DNA of 64,000 nucleotides, from assembly GCA_018399955.1 (NCBI GenBank), contig JAGYNO010000002.1, positions 32,427 through 96,426 on the forward strand, in the 5' to 3' direction. Position 1 is the stretch's first letter, and every line of letters starts with the position of its first letter. Positions 47,535 to 56,917 of this stretch are shown in pieces. This stretch comes from Halanaerobium sp. GTDB lineage: Bacteria > Bacillota > Halanaerobiia > Halanaerobiales > Halanaerobiaceae. The notes under the pieces are model-generated. The model was not told the origin of the DNA. It worked only from the letters and a program-made list of their open reading frames with translations, and made no database searches. A program made the position numbers and the translations under genes.

Positions 47535-49042
47535 TACTTTTCCTCCTCAAACAAATATTTATTTTTAATAGGGTAATCCCCATCAAAACAAGCTGTACAG
47601 TAACCACCAATTTCATCTGAATCAATTGCCTTTAACATTCCTGCCTGAGATAGATAATGAAGGCTGTCTGCTCCAATTTCTGCTGCTATTTCTTCAACAG
47701 AATTGTTGCTTGCAATTAATTCCTGACGGCGTGAGGTATCTAAGCCAAAATAACAGGGATATTCTACTGGAGGAGATGAAATAGCCATATGAACTTCTCT
47801 TGCTCCAGCTTCTTTAATCCGCTGAATTATCTGACTGCTCGTTGTTCCTCTTACTATTGAATCATCGATTAATATTACCTTTTTATTTTCTATAATCTCT
47901 TTAATTGGAGACAATTTCAACCTTACTTTTAGATCTCGTATCTCTTGAGATGGTTGAATAAAGGTTCTGCCCACATAACGATTTCTTAAAATTCCCTGAG
48001 CATAAGGAATACCTGACTGCTCAGAAAAACCAAGTGCAGCTGCAATACCTGAATCAGGTACTGGAATAACTAAATCAGCATCAACATCCATTTCTTCGGC
48101 AAGTTTTTTGCCCATTTCTTTTCTAACCAAAAGTACATTTTTCCCGGCAATATTGCTATCAGGCCTGGCAAAATATATATATTCAAAAACACATAAGCTG
48201 CTCTCATTATGACCGCTGTATTTTCTGCTTTTAAGACCATTTTTATCAATAATAACTACCTCACCTGGTTCAACATCTCTAATAAATTCTGCACCAATTA
48301 TATCAAAAGCACAGCTCTCAGAAGCTACAACATAACTTTCATTTAATTTACCTATAGAAAGTGGTCTAAAACCCTGTGGGTCTCTTATAGCTACAAGTTT
48401 ATCTTCTGTCATTCCGACAATACTGAATGCTCCTTTGAGCTGATGTAAACTCTGTACAAGTGCTTCAATTATATCATCATCTAAGGCTCTAGCCACAAGA
48501 TGAGCAATTACTTCAGTATCAAGAGTTGAATGGAAAATTGAGCCATTGCTTTCTAAATTATATCTAAGTTCATCTGCATTGGCCAAATTACCATTATGTG
48601 CTAAAGCCAGATCACCTTTTATACTATTAATTAAAAGCGGCTGTGCATTTGCCAGCAGACTTGAACCACTGGTGGAATAACGTACATGACCGATTGCCAT
48701 CTCACCTTTTAATTTTTCAAAATCATCTTCTTCAAAAACATTTTCAACAAGTCCCATACCTTTTTGAAGATTAAATTCACCTTCATGATTAACACAAATA
48801 CCTGCACTTTCCTGACCTCTATGCTGAAGTGCAATCAGACCTAAATAGCTTAGTTCAGCTGCACTGCTTTTGCCATGTGCATTACAGATACCAAAAACTC
48901 CACACTCTTCTGTCATTTTATCCTGATTATAAAAGTTTTTTTCTGCATAATTTTGATTATGATTTATACTAACTTTATTCTTTTTATTATTTTTGCTGGA
49001 TATTCTAATCTTCTTCTCAGAGAAATTATTGCATTCCCTCAT
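47534..49042 (-). CDS. purF: Amidophosphoribosyltransferase
   Basis: EECGVFGICN, LQHRGQESAGI, VPVPDSGIAAALGFSEQSGIPY, VILIDDSIVRGTTSSQII. True start is probably internal, near MTEECGVFG. Confidence 0.96.
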   Translation of the reverse strand: MRECNNFSEKKIRISSKNNKKNKVSINHNQNYAEKNFYNQDKMTEECGVFGICNAHGKSSAAELSYLGLIALQHRGQESAGICVNHEGEFNLQKGMGLVENVFEEDDFEKLKGEMAIGHVRYSTSGSSLLANAQPLLINSIKGDLALAHNGNLANADELRYNLESNGSIFHSTLDTEVIAHLVARALDDDIIEALVQSLHQLKGAFSIVGMTEDKLVAIRDPQGFRPLSIGKLNESYVVASESCAFDIIGAEFIRDVEPGEVVIIDKNGLKSRKYSGHNESSLCVFEYIYFARPDSNIAGKNVLLVRKEMGKKLAEEMDVDADLVIPVPDSGIAAALGFSEQSGIPYAQGILRNRYVGRTFIQPSQEIRDLKVRLKLSPIKEIIENKKVILIDDSIVRGTTSSQIIQRIKEAGAREVHMAISSPPVEYPCYFGLDTSRRQELIASNNSVEEIAAEIGADSLHYLSQAGMLKAIDSDEIGGYCTACFDGDYPIKNKYLFEEEK

Positions 49043-49088
49043 TATTTTTTCAGCCCCTTAATATCTAAATAAAATGCTAAAATATTCA

Positions 49089-49808
49089 TTATAAACTTTC
49101 CTGCCCTGTAATTCTCTTCAACATCTCATGATATGCTGCTTCTACATCTCCAAGATCTCTTCTAAATCTATCTTTATCGAGTTTTTGCTGAGTCTCGCTA
49201 TCCCAAAAACGGCAGGTATCAGGAGATATCTCATCAGCTAAAATAATTTCTCCATCTTTGTTTTTACCAAATTCAAGCTTAAAATCAACTAAGTCAATAC
49301 CTTGATTTTTGAGAAAATCAAATAGAATCTTATTAATCTCTTCAGCCATCTCGGCCAGAATTCTTAACTCTTCTTCATCTGCCAGTTCAAGCACCTCTAT
49401 ATGAGATCTGTTTATAAGTGGATCTCCCAGGTCATCATTTTTATAATAAAATTCTAAAACCGGGGCTGGTAGTTTTGTACCCTCTTCCAGGCCAAGTCTT
49501 TTAGCAATACTTCCTGCTGCAATATTTCTCATTACGACCTCTAGTGGAATTATATCAACTTTTTTGACCAGAGAATCTCTTTCATTCAATTCTTTAATAA
49601 GATGTGTTTTAATACCCTTTTCTTCTAATAATTTAAAAAAGAAATTAGAAATCTTATTATTTATAATCCCCTTTTGAGCAATCTGCCCCTTTTTCTGGCC
49701 ATCAAATGCTGTTGCGTCATCTTTAAAATGAACTATCAGCTGATCTTCATTATCTGATGCAAAAATTTGCTTTGCCTTACCTTCATATAACATTTCTTTT
49801 TTCTCCAT
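49089..49808 (-). CDS. purC: SAICAR synthetase
   Basis: [49 protein letters not shown]. Confidence 0.97.
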   Translation of the reverse strand: MEKKEMLYEGKAKQIFASDNEDQLIVHFKDDATAFDGQKKGQIAQKGIINNKISNFFFKLLEEKGIKTHLIKELNERDSLVKKVDIIPLEVVMRNIAAGSIAKRLGLEEGTKLPAPVLEFYYKNDDLGDPLINRSHIEVLELADEEELRILAEMAEEINKILFDFLKNQGIDLVDFKLEFGKNKDGEIILADEISPDTCRFWDSETQQKLDKDRFRRDLGDVEAAYHEMLKRITGQESL

Positions 49809-49931
49809 ATTTAAAACCTCCTGGAATCACCAACTATTAGTTTTGATTCCTGCATAGTTATAATTTCAAATTTTGTATAATAATCTTTACAATATAGTTA
49901 TAATCATTACAATAAAGATGTTTTAACTTTT

Positions 49932-51365
49932 TTATTTAAATTCATTCTGCCATCTTTTAACTATTTTCTCCGTTTTTTCTGCTGCAATACCAGTATATTT
50001 TTCAGGTTGTAAAATCAACTCTTTTTGTTTATCACTAAAGTCTTCCCAGAAGCCTTTCAATTCTTCACTTTGAGCAACCAGCTCTTTAAGAGAAAGATCT
50101 GTTTCCTGAGCCTTAAGTGTTAGCTTTCTTACAGCCTCATGTGCATCTGGATGTCCTTTAGCAGCCAGCAAAATATATAATGGTTCTGCAACAATCATCT
50201 TTTTATTCTGTTCAAAATTCTTCCGGATATTTGCTTTATCAACCACCATCTTAGTACTTACCCTATTTAGTCTTGCTGCAGCAGAAAGTAGTCCTGCTAT
50301 TAATTCAGGTATGAAGCGGGATGAAGCAGAGTTGGTTAAATCTCTTTGATGTTCAGAAAGCTGGTCCATATATAGAGTATTCATCTGGGGCATAAAAGCT
50401 TTCCACAGACTTTTAACATTTTCATAATTAATGGGATTTCTTTTGTGAGGCATTGTAGATGAACCTACCTGATCTTTAGAAAAATATTCTCCGATCTCAG
50501 CTATTTCCGACCTCTGAAGATGACGCATATCATCTGCAAAAGCGGCCAGTACACTGAAAGTAGAAATAAGTGCATGGACAAAGTCAGTTATCGGCTCAGG
50601 AGCTACAATCTGAGTTGAATGCTCTCCAGCTTTTAAATCAAGCTCAGCCAGAACATCTTTTTCAAATTCTTCTGGATCATCAAAAAATATACTGCTTGCA
50701 TTATATGCCCCTACTGCACCAGCAAATTTACCTCTTAAATTCTGAGATTTAAGTTCGATTTCTTTTATTCTTTCACCAAAACGGCTCACATATTCTGCAA
50801 TTGTGAAACCAAAGGTAACAGGTACAGCATGCTGGCCGTGAGTTCTTCCGATTTGAACCTGATCTTTTTCTTGAAGTGCTATCTCTGCCCAGGTCTGCAG
50901 AAGTTCTTTTAATTTAGGAAGGATTAATTCTTCTGCAGCTTTTTTATAGCGAAGTGAATTCGCAGTATCAACAATATCATAAGATGTAGCTGTAAAATGT
51001 ATGTAAGGTCTTGTTTCTTTACTGACTCTTCTCTGAATACAGTTAACAAGTGCCCTGATATTATGTTTAGTTTTTGCTTCTTCTTCATAAACTTCTTCTG
51101 TTGTAATTTCTTCTATAGCTTCTCTAACTTCTTGAGGTGCCTTTTCTGGACATAAACCCCTCTCAGCTAAAACCTTAACAAGAGCAAGTTCAACCTCTAA
51201 TTGATATTTTATAGAAGCATTTTCTGATAAATATTTGCTCATAGCATCAAAATCTTTTTTTCGCTTAGAATAACGGTGATCCATTGGACTTATATTGGCA
51301 AAAATATCTCTAGTCAGCAAACTTCTCGCTCCTTTCAAGATATTCTTCATATCCCATTTCTTCAA
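49932..51365 (-). CDS. purB: Adenylosuccinate lyase (true start probably downstream of the track start)
   Basis: [29 protein letters not shown]; the N-terminal part of the ORF overlaps purE. Confidence 0.94.
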   Translation of the reverse strand: MKKWDMKNILKGARSLLTRDIFANISPMDHRYSKRKKDFDAMSKYLSENASIKYQLEVELALVKVLAERGLCPEKAPQEVREAIEEITTEEVYEEEAKTKHNIRALVNCIQRRVSKETRPYIHFTATSYDIVDTANSLRYKKAAEELILPKLKELLQTWAEIALQEKDQVQIGRTHGQHAVPVTFGFTIAEYVSRFGERIKEIELKSQNLRGKFAGAVGAYNASSIFFDDPEEFEKDVLAELDLKAGEHSTQIVAPEPITDFVHALISTFSVLAAFADDMRHLQRSEIAEIGEYFSKDQVGSSTMPHKRNPINYENVKSLWKAFMPQMNTLYMDQLSEHQRDLTNSASSRFIPELIAGLLSAAARLNRVSTKMVVDKANIRKNFEQNKKMIVAEPLYILLAAKGHPDAHEAVRKLTLKAQETDLSLKELVAQSEELKGFWEDFSDKQKELILQPEKYTGIAAEKTEKIVKRWQNEFK

Positions 51366-51840
51366 GTTTTTCTGCAGTATCTAGAACATTATCCCTCATA
51401 TTTTCTCTATATTTTCGGTGTTTTTCATTTAACTCTGGGTCTTTTCTGCTGAGGATCTGTACAGCTAATAATGCTGCATTTTTAGCCCCATTAATAGCTA
51501 CTGTCGCCACAGGTACACCGGGAGGCATCTGAACAATTGAATAAAGTGAATCAAGCCCACTCAGTTTAGAAGTCTTTACAGGTACCCCAATCACAGGCAG
51601 ATTGCTTACCGCTGCTGTCATACCGGGAAGGTGAGCTGCTCCCCCTGCACCTGCTATAATTACATCTAGTCCTTTTTCTTGTGCTTTTTCAGCATATTCA
51701 TAAAGCCTATCTGGTGTACGATGTGCGGAAACAACTGTCAGTTCATATTCTACTTCAAATTCATCTAATATCTTGGCTGCCTCTTTCATTACAGGTAAAT
51801 CAGAATCACTACCCATAATTATTCCTACACTTGGATTCAT
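51310..51840 (-). CDS. purE: N5-CAIR mutase
   Basis: [48 protein letters not shown]. Confidence 0.97.
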   Translation of the reverse strand: MNPSVGIIMGSDSDLPVMKEAAKILDEFEVEYELTVVSAHRTPDRLYEYAEKAQEKGLDVIIAGAGGAAHLPGMTAAVSNLPVIGVPVKTSKLSGLDSLYSIVQMPPGVPVATVAINGAKNAALLAVQILSRKDPELNEKHRKYRENMRDNVLDTAEKLEEMGYEEYLERSEKFAD

Positions 51841-51916
51841 AAATTTATCCTCCTAATTGAAAATCTATAATTTAAAATTTTATATATATTCTCTATGTTA
51901 ACTGCCCTTGTTTTGC

Positions 51917-53077
51917 TTACTTTCCTTCTATTGTTAGATATTTTGCTGCCTTAAATGCTTTTTCAGCTGCAGTATCCAAGTTTTCTGCTGTGGCTGTTAT
52001 ATGGCCCATTTTGCGCCCCGGCCTTGAAATCTTCTTATTATAGATGTGTACATTTACACCTTTAATTTCAAGTGCTTCTTCAAGTCCTTCAACAACTGCC
52101 TTCCCCTCTTTACCTGTTCCAAGGATATTCCTCATAACAGATGGTCTGAGCAGTGAAGTATCACCCTGAGGAAGACCTGTAATTACTCTGATGTGCTGGG
52201 CAAACTGAGATGTCACACACCCCTCAATAGTATAGTGGCCAGAATTGTGAGGTCTTGGTGCTATTTCATTTATATATAACTCATCATTTTCTGTTACAAA
52301 CATCTCAATACAGAACATACCTACACCACTGAATATATCCAGTACTTCTTCAGCTAGTTTATCAGCTGCTTTTTCTACCTCTTCAGAAATATCAGCTGGC
52401 ACTTTAGTTTCATATAATATATTATCTCTATGATCATTTTCTCCAACAGGGAATACAGTTTTTTTGCCATCAATTCCCCTGCAGGCCAGCACAGAAATTT
52501 CTTTTTTAAAAGTAATATATTTTTCAATCATCAGCTGCTTATTTCCTGCCCCAAGGCTGTCAAAAGCTGACTCAATCTCTGCTTCATTTTTTATTAAAAC
52601 ATTACCCTTACCATCATAACCACCTTTACAGCTTTTAAGCATTAGAGGAAAAGAATATTCTTCTGCTCCTTCTTTAATATCATTAACTGCAGAAACATGC
52701 ATAAAATCAGGTACAGGTATTTGGTTTTGTTTTAACACATTTTTCTGATGATACTTATTTTGAATAATTTCTAAACTTCTAGCTGTTGGATAAATTTTAT
52801 GTCCTTCATCTTCAAGTTCTCTTAAAACTTCTACACCTATATGTTCAAATTCATATGTCAATAAATCACATTTGTCTGCAAGTTTTCTAATAGCCTCTTC
52901 ATCATCAAAGTCAGCAATAAGATGTTTATCAGCTATGCTGTCAGCCGGACATTCTTTAGTAGGATCCAAAATCATCACATAAAAACCCATTTTTTTAGCT
53001 TCCAGAATCATCATCTTACCCAACTGGCCGCCACCAATTATTCCAATTTTTTGTTTTGTCTTATCTTTTATTTCCAA
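51917..53077 (-). CDS. purK: N5-carboxyaminoimidazole ribonucleotide synthase
   Basis: IGIIGGGQLGKMM, LKSCKGGYDGKGN, EIAPRPHNSGHYTIE. Confidence 0.97.
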   Translation of the reverse strand: MEIKDKTKQKIGIIGGGQLGKMMILEAKKMGFYVMILDPTKECPADSIADKHLIADFDDEEAIRKLADKCDLLTYEFEHIGVEVLRELEDEGHKIYPTARSLEIIQNKYHQKNVLKQNQIPVPDFMHVSAVNDIKEGAEEYSFPLMLKSCKGGYDGKGNVLIKNEAEIESAFDSLGAGNKQLMIEKYITFKKEISVLACRGIDGKKTVFPVGENDHRDNILYETKVPADISEEVEKAADKLAEEVLDIFSGVGMFCIEMFVTENDELYINEIAPRPHNSGHYTIEGCVTSQFAQHIRVITGLPQGDTSLLRPSVMRNILGTGKEGKAVVEGLEEALEIKGVNVHIYNKKISRPGRKMGHITATAENLDTAAEKAFKAAKYLTIEGK

Positions 53078-53262
53078 AATAAAAGAACCTCCTGTAAATT
53101 AAAATCTATATTAATTAGCTGTTTTCAATTTTTTATAATTTGGTTAACTCTAATTTATATTTATTCTTAAAAAATATAAATTAATAAACTGCATCGAAGA
53201 CAAAAAGGTCAGATTGGCTTAAAAGTAAATTTTTAAATAAGAATCTTAGTGAATAAAAGTGA

Positions 53263-54546
53263 TTAAGCTTTTGTCAAAGCTTTATGACCTATATCACTGC
53301 GGATGTGATAGTCCTCAAAATGAATTTTTTCTACTCCAGTATATGCTTTTTCGATTACTTCTTTAAATTCATCAGCAAGAGCAGTTACTGCTAGTACTCT
53401 CCCTCCTGCTGTGTAGAGTTCTTCATTAATTAATTTTGTCCCAGCCTGAAAAACAATCAACTCATCATTTTGTTTAAGATCTTCCACCCCTGTTATTTTT
53501 TTGGAAACCTCGTATTTAATTGGATATCCACCTGAAGCCATCACAACACAGAGTGCTTTTTTATCTAGCCATTCAATATTTTTCTCAGATAAATTCTCTT
53601 CCAGAACAGCTTCTATAATCTCAACTAAATCAGTTTTTAAAAGTGGAAGTACAACCTGAGCTTCTGGATCACCAAAACGCACATTATATTCAAGAACTTT
53701 TGCCTCACCATTTTTAATCATCAAACCAAAATAGATAATTCCTTTAAAATCAATATCTTCACTTTTTAATGCATCTAAAGTTTTCTGCATAATATTTTCT
53801 TTAAAATATTCCATTAATTCAGGTGTAACAACTGGAGCTGGTGCATAAGCTCCCATCCCACCGGTATTGGGACCTTTACCTCCATCATAAGCTGGCTTAT
53901 GATCCTGAGATGGAATCATTGGTATTATTGTCTCTCCATCACAAAAAGATAAAATAGTTGCCTCTTCACCTTCTAAATATTCTTCAACTACAATTTGCTC
54001 TCCTGCTTCTCCAAATTTTTCATCAATCATTATTTTTTCAACTGCATTAACAGCTTCTTCTACCTTCTGAGCCACAATAACTCCCTTGCCGGCTGCCAAG
54101 CCTTCTGCTTTGACAACAATTGGTGCTCCCTTTTCTCTTATATATGCAGCAGCTTTTTGAGGGTCAGAAAAGCTCTGGTATTCTGCAGTAGGTATGTCAT
54201 ATTTTTCCATTAGATTTTTGGCAAAAACCTTGCTTCCTTCTAACTGAGCTGCCAACTTTTCCGGTCCGAAAATCTTAATTCCATTTTCTTTAAAAAGATC
54301 AACAATACCTGCTGCTAAGGGTGCTTCTGGCCCTACAACTGTAATATCTATTTTTTCTTTTAAAGCGAATTCTAAAAGAGATTTTTGATCATCTGACTTA
54401 AAATCAATATTTTTAGCAAACTCTGCAGTGCCTGGGTTTCCTGGTGCAATAAATAATTCTTCAACTTTACTGCTTTTAGCTAATTTCCAGGCCAGTGCAT
54501 TTTCTCTTCCACCACTGCCGATGAGAAGAATTTTCATGGTATCCAC
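53263..54546 (-). CDS. purD: Phosphoribosylamine-glycine ligase
   Basis: MKILLIGSGGRENALAWKLA, VVKAEGLAAGKGVIVA, PNTGGMGAYAPAPVV. Confidence 0.97.
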   Translation of the reverse strand: MDTMKILLIGSGGRENALAWKLAKSSKVEELFIAPGNPGTAEFAKNIDFKSDDQKSLLEFALKEKIDITVVGPEAPLAAGIVDLFKENGIKIFGPEKLAAQLEGSKVFAKNLMEKYDIPTAEYQSFSDPQKAAAYIREKGAPIVVKAEGLAAGKGVIVAQKVEEAVNAVEKIMIDEKFGEAGEQIVVEEYLEGEEATILSFCDGETIIPMIPSQDHKPAYDGGKGPNTGGMGAYAPAPVVTPELMEYFKENIMQKTLDALKSEDIDFKGIIYFGLMIKNGEAKVLEYNVRFGDPEAQVVLPLLKTDLVEIIEAVLEENLSEKNIEWLDKKALCVVMASGGYPIKYEVSKKITGVEDLKQNDELIVFQAGTKLINEELYTAGGRVLAVTALADEFKEVIEKAYTGVEKIHFEDYHIRSDIGHKALTKA

Positions 54547-54602
54547 TCCGTTTTAATATATTTCCAGGTTATTGCTGGATTTATGTATACAAAAAACAAA
54601 AT

Positions 54603-54657
54603 AAGCCCAGGTAGGAAGACTCTACATTCAATGAGTAGAACCTCCCCGCCTGGGCTT
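54603..54657 (-). terminator. Intrinsic terminator of the pur leader, overlapping the 3' part of the PRPP-type aptamer
   Basis: AAGCCCAGG...CCTGGGCTT outer stem with internal GGAGG/CTTCC and CTAC/GTAG pairing, followed on the minus strand by TATTTTGTTTTTTG. Confidence 0.85.
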
Positions 54658-54736
54658 TTATCCCTTCGGTGTGATATATCAATATCTGTACCGCTCGGAC
54701 CAGCCAGCAAAAACTGCGGAAACCTAGGTACACTTC
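54640..54736 (-). promoter_or_regulatory. PRPP-type (ykkC family subtype 2) riboswitch aptamer
   Basis: Minus strand GAAGTGTACCTAGGTTTCCGC...GGCTGGTCCGAGCGGTACA...ACACCGAAGGGATAAAAGCCCAGGCGGGGAGG, the conserved ykkC blocks, upstream of purine synthesis genes. Confidence 0.85.
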
Positions 54737-54805
54737 CCTCATAGTCGAACTGTTAACGGCAGTCCGGTAGAGACTTGTGAGCCATATTCTCACTTTTATA
54801 TGAGG
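54737..54805 (-). promoter_or_regulatory. Guanine-class purine riboswitch aptamer
   Basis: Minus strand CCTCATATAAAAGTGAGAATATGGCTCACAAGTCTCTACCGGACTGCCGTTAACAGTTCGACTATGAGG; J3/1 reads GACTAT (C at the specificity position). Confidence 0.95.
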
Positions 54806-54930
54806 TACAAATTATATTCTTTTTATATGTCAATATTAACAGATGGATTTTAATAAGTCAAGAAAGTTATAGATTTCAAATTATTCAGAAATCACACCCT
54901 AATCTTTTCACAATTAAAGAAAATAAAAAA

Positions 54931-54953
54931 AGACTGGATAGAAACTCCAGTCT
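54931..54953 (-). terminator. Intrinsic terminator (minus strand) downstream of the decayed ORF
   Basis: AGACTGGA-tagaaac-TCCAGTCT followed on the minus strand by TTTTTTTATTTTC. Confidence 0.75.
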
Positions 54954-54969
54954 GTATTAATAATTAAAG

Positions 54970-55255
54970 TTAAGGCTGATAAGTCCCACTTATAAAGCCT
55001 TTTTGGATAATATGATCCTGCATTTCTTTAAGCAGTTCCTTTTCATTCAAACCTGATTCCAAATCTATTTCACTATCTAGGGCATAAACTATAATCCTAT
55101 CGGTGTGAGGGTTTTAACATCAGAATCAAAATTCTCTATTTTAAGTGGGAGAGAAATGTTTTCACCAATAGAAGTATAACGAGAATCAGCTAAACCATCA
55201 TAACCTAAGACAGAAAATGTTAAATGCTTTTTAGAAGCTTTCCTGAATCTTTGAT
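54970..55255 (-). pseudogene. Frameshifted remnant coding region of unknown family
   Basis: Upstream frame ...YQRFRKASKKHLTFSVLGYDGLADSRYTSIGENISLPLKIENFDSDVKTLTPIGL* and, in another frame, HTDRIIVYALDSEIDLESGLNEKELLKEMQDHIIQKGFISGTYQP*, ending just before a terminator. Confidence 0.45.
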
Positions 55256-55336
55256 ATAATAATTAAAAGAAAGTTAAAATCTCAACACAAATAAATTTAG
55301 ATATCAATAAGTATATTAGACGAGGAGGTTTTAAAA

Positions 55337-56491
55337 TTGAAAAAATTTATATTTTTAATTACCTTTGCTGCTCTATTAATCTTCTCAATGAATTTTGTTC
55401 AGGCTCAAATAGAAGTTGGTGAGTTCCCTCAGAATATAGAAGATCAGTTTGTTTTAGAACCGGAGAAGATAGAAGTGGAAGTCTGGCAGGATGAACTCAA
55501 TGTACCCTGGGAGCTGATTTTTTTACCCGATTCTAATCGTGCTATCTTTAGCGAAAGAGGCGGTAATTTAAGGCTTCTCGAAAACGGAACTCTCGCTGAA
55601 GAAGCTTATTTAAAACTCGGCCAAAGAGCTCTCGGCGAAGGTGGTCTGATGGGATTAGCCCACCATCCGAATTTCGATTCAGAAGCATATATTTATGTGA
55701 TGTACACCTATCAGGGAGATGATGGAGAAATATACAACAGGGTTTCCCGCTTCGAAGATCAAGGAAACCATGCAGTTAATGAAGAGGTTTTGGTCAACAA
55801 AATACCCGGCAGCAGCAATCACAATGGCGGCAGAATTGCTTTTGGTCCCGATAATAAACTCTATATAACTACCGGAGATACCTTTAATAGAGAAATCGCT
55901 CAGGATTTGGATAACCTGGGCGGCAAAATTCTCCGCCTCAATCCAGATGGGAGTATTCCAGAAGATAATCCATTTACTGATTCTCCTGTTTACAGCCTCG
56001 GCCACCGCAATCCCCAGGGACTTGCCTGGCATCCCGAGACAGGAGATCTGTTCATCTCAGATCACGGCCCTTCTGGTGAAGATGGATTGAGAGCAAAAGA
56101 CAGAATAAAAGTTGTCGATGCAGGTGATAATTTTGGCTGGCCCGATAAAATTGGCGCTTTTGATAATTCAAAATATAAAGATCCACTCATAATGTGGGAA
56201 AATCCAGTTCCTCCATCCGGCATGACATTTTATCAGGGTGATTTATATGTGGGAACCCTCAGAAGTGAGTCTTTAGTCAGAATCGAATTGAGCAGAGAAA
56301 ACGATGATTATCGGGTTGAAAATATAGAACATCTCTTTAATGATGGAAGAGGTAGTTCAACCTACGGCAGGATCAGAACAGCAGTAAAGGGTCCTGATAA
56401 TTATCTCTACTTTTTAACAAACAACCGTGATGGAAGAGGAAATCCCAGAAGCAGAGATGATAAAATACTGCGCTTCAAATTAGATGAATAA
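55337..56491 (+). CDS. Secreted PQQ-dependent-type sugar dehydrogenase (glucose/sorbosone dehydrogenase family)
   Basis: Signal peptide; LNVPWELIFLPDSNRAIFSERGGNLR, GLMGLAHHPNF, NHNGGRIAFGPDNKLYITTGD, YSLGHRNPQGLAWHPETGDLFISDHGPSGEDG. Confidence 0.92.
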   Translation: MKKFIFLITFAALLIFSMNFVQAQIEVGEFPQNIEDQFVLEPEKIEVEVWQDELNVPWELIFLPDSNRAIFSERGGNLRLLENGTLAEEAYLKLGQRALGEGGLMGLAHHPNFDSEAYIYVMYTYQGDDGEIYNRVSRFEDQGNHAVNEEVLVNKIPGSSNHNGGRIAFGPDNKLYITTGDTFNREIAQDLDNLGGKILRLNPDGSIPEDNPFTDSPVYSLGHRNPQGLAWHPETGDLFISDHGPSGEDGLRAKDRIKVVDAGDNFGWPDKIGAFDNSKYKDPLIMWENPVPPSGMTFYQGDLYVGTLRSESLVRIELSRENDDYRVENIEHLFNDGRGSSTYGRIRTAVKGPDNYLYFLTNNRDGRGNPRSRDDKILRFKLDE

Positions 56492-56535
56492 TTTTATAGA
56501 AAATAAAAATAACCAAAAACTAAAATAATTGCTGA

Positions 56536-56575
56536 AGCCCCTTCTGCATTTTAAAACAGAGGGGGCTGAATTTTT
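56536..56575 (+). terminator. Intrinsic terminator of the sugar dehydrogenase gene
   Basis: AGCCCCTTCTG-cattttaaaa-CAGAGGGGGCT followed by GAATTTTTT. Confidence 0.85.
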
Positions 56576-56599
56576 TAAGATAAACATTTTTTCAGTATT

Positions 56600-56917
56600 T
56601 CACTCAGAATATTTGTGACAGTTCTTTAAATCTCTTCCCTGACCTTCTTCCAATTCGAGCAAATATTCTCCCGTTTTTCTCAGATTCTTCAGCTTAACCC
56701 GGTAGTGTACATAGTAACCTTTCTTTTCTCCCATTACCAGATCTGCTTCTCTTAAAATTTTTAAATGCTGTGACACTGCAGATTTTGAGATGCCCAGCCT
56801 TTTTGCCAGAGCACCCACACAAAAGTTCTTCTGCAGCAGCAGCTCAATTATCTTAAACCTGTTCTCATCAGCTAATGCTTTGATAACTTTCAAGGTTTTA
56901 TCCATATATTTCACCAT
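56600..56917 (-). CDS. ArsR-family winged-helix regulator
   Basis: LKVIKALADENRFKIIELLLQKNFCVGALAKRLGISKSAVSQHLKILREADLV. Confidence 0.93.
   Translation of the reverse strand: MVKYMDKTLKVIKALADENRFKIIELLLQKNFCVGALAKRLGISKSAVSQHLKILREADLVMGEKKGYYVHYRVKLKNLRKTGEYLLELEEGQGRDLKNCHKYSE

Noticed and set aside
54581-54793. 70-aa minus-strand ORF in the track
   Set aside because: It lies entirely over the tandem riboswitch and terminator and has no plausible protein family; treated as spurious.
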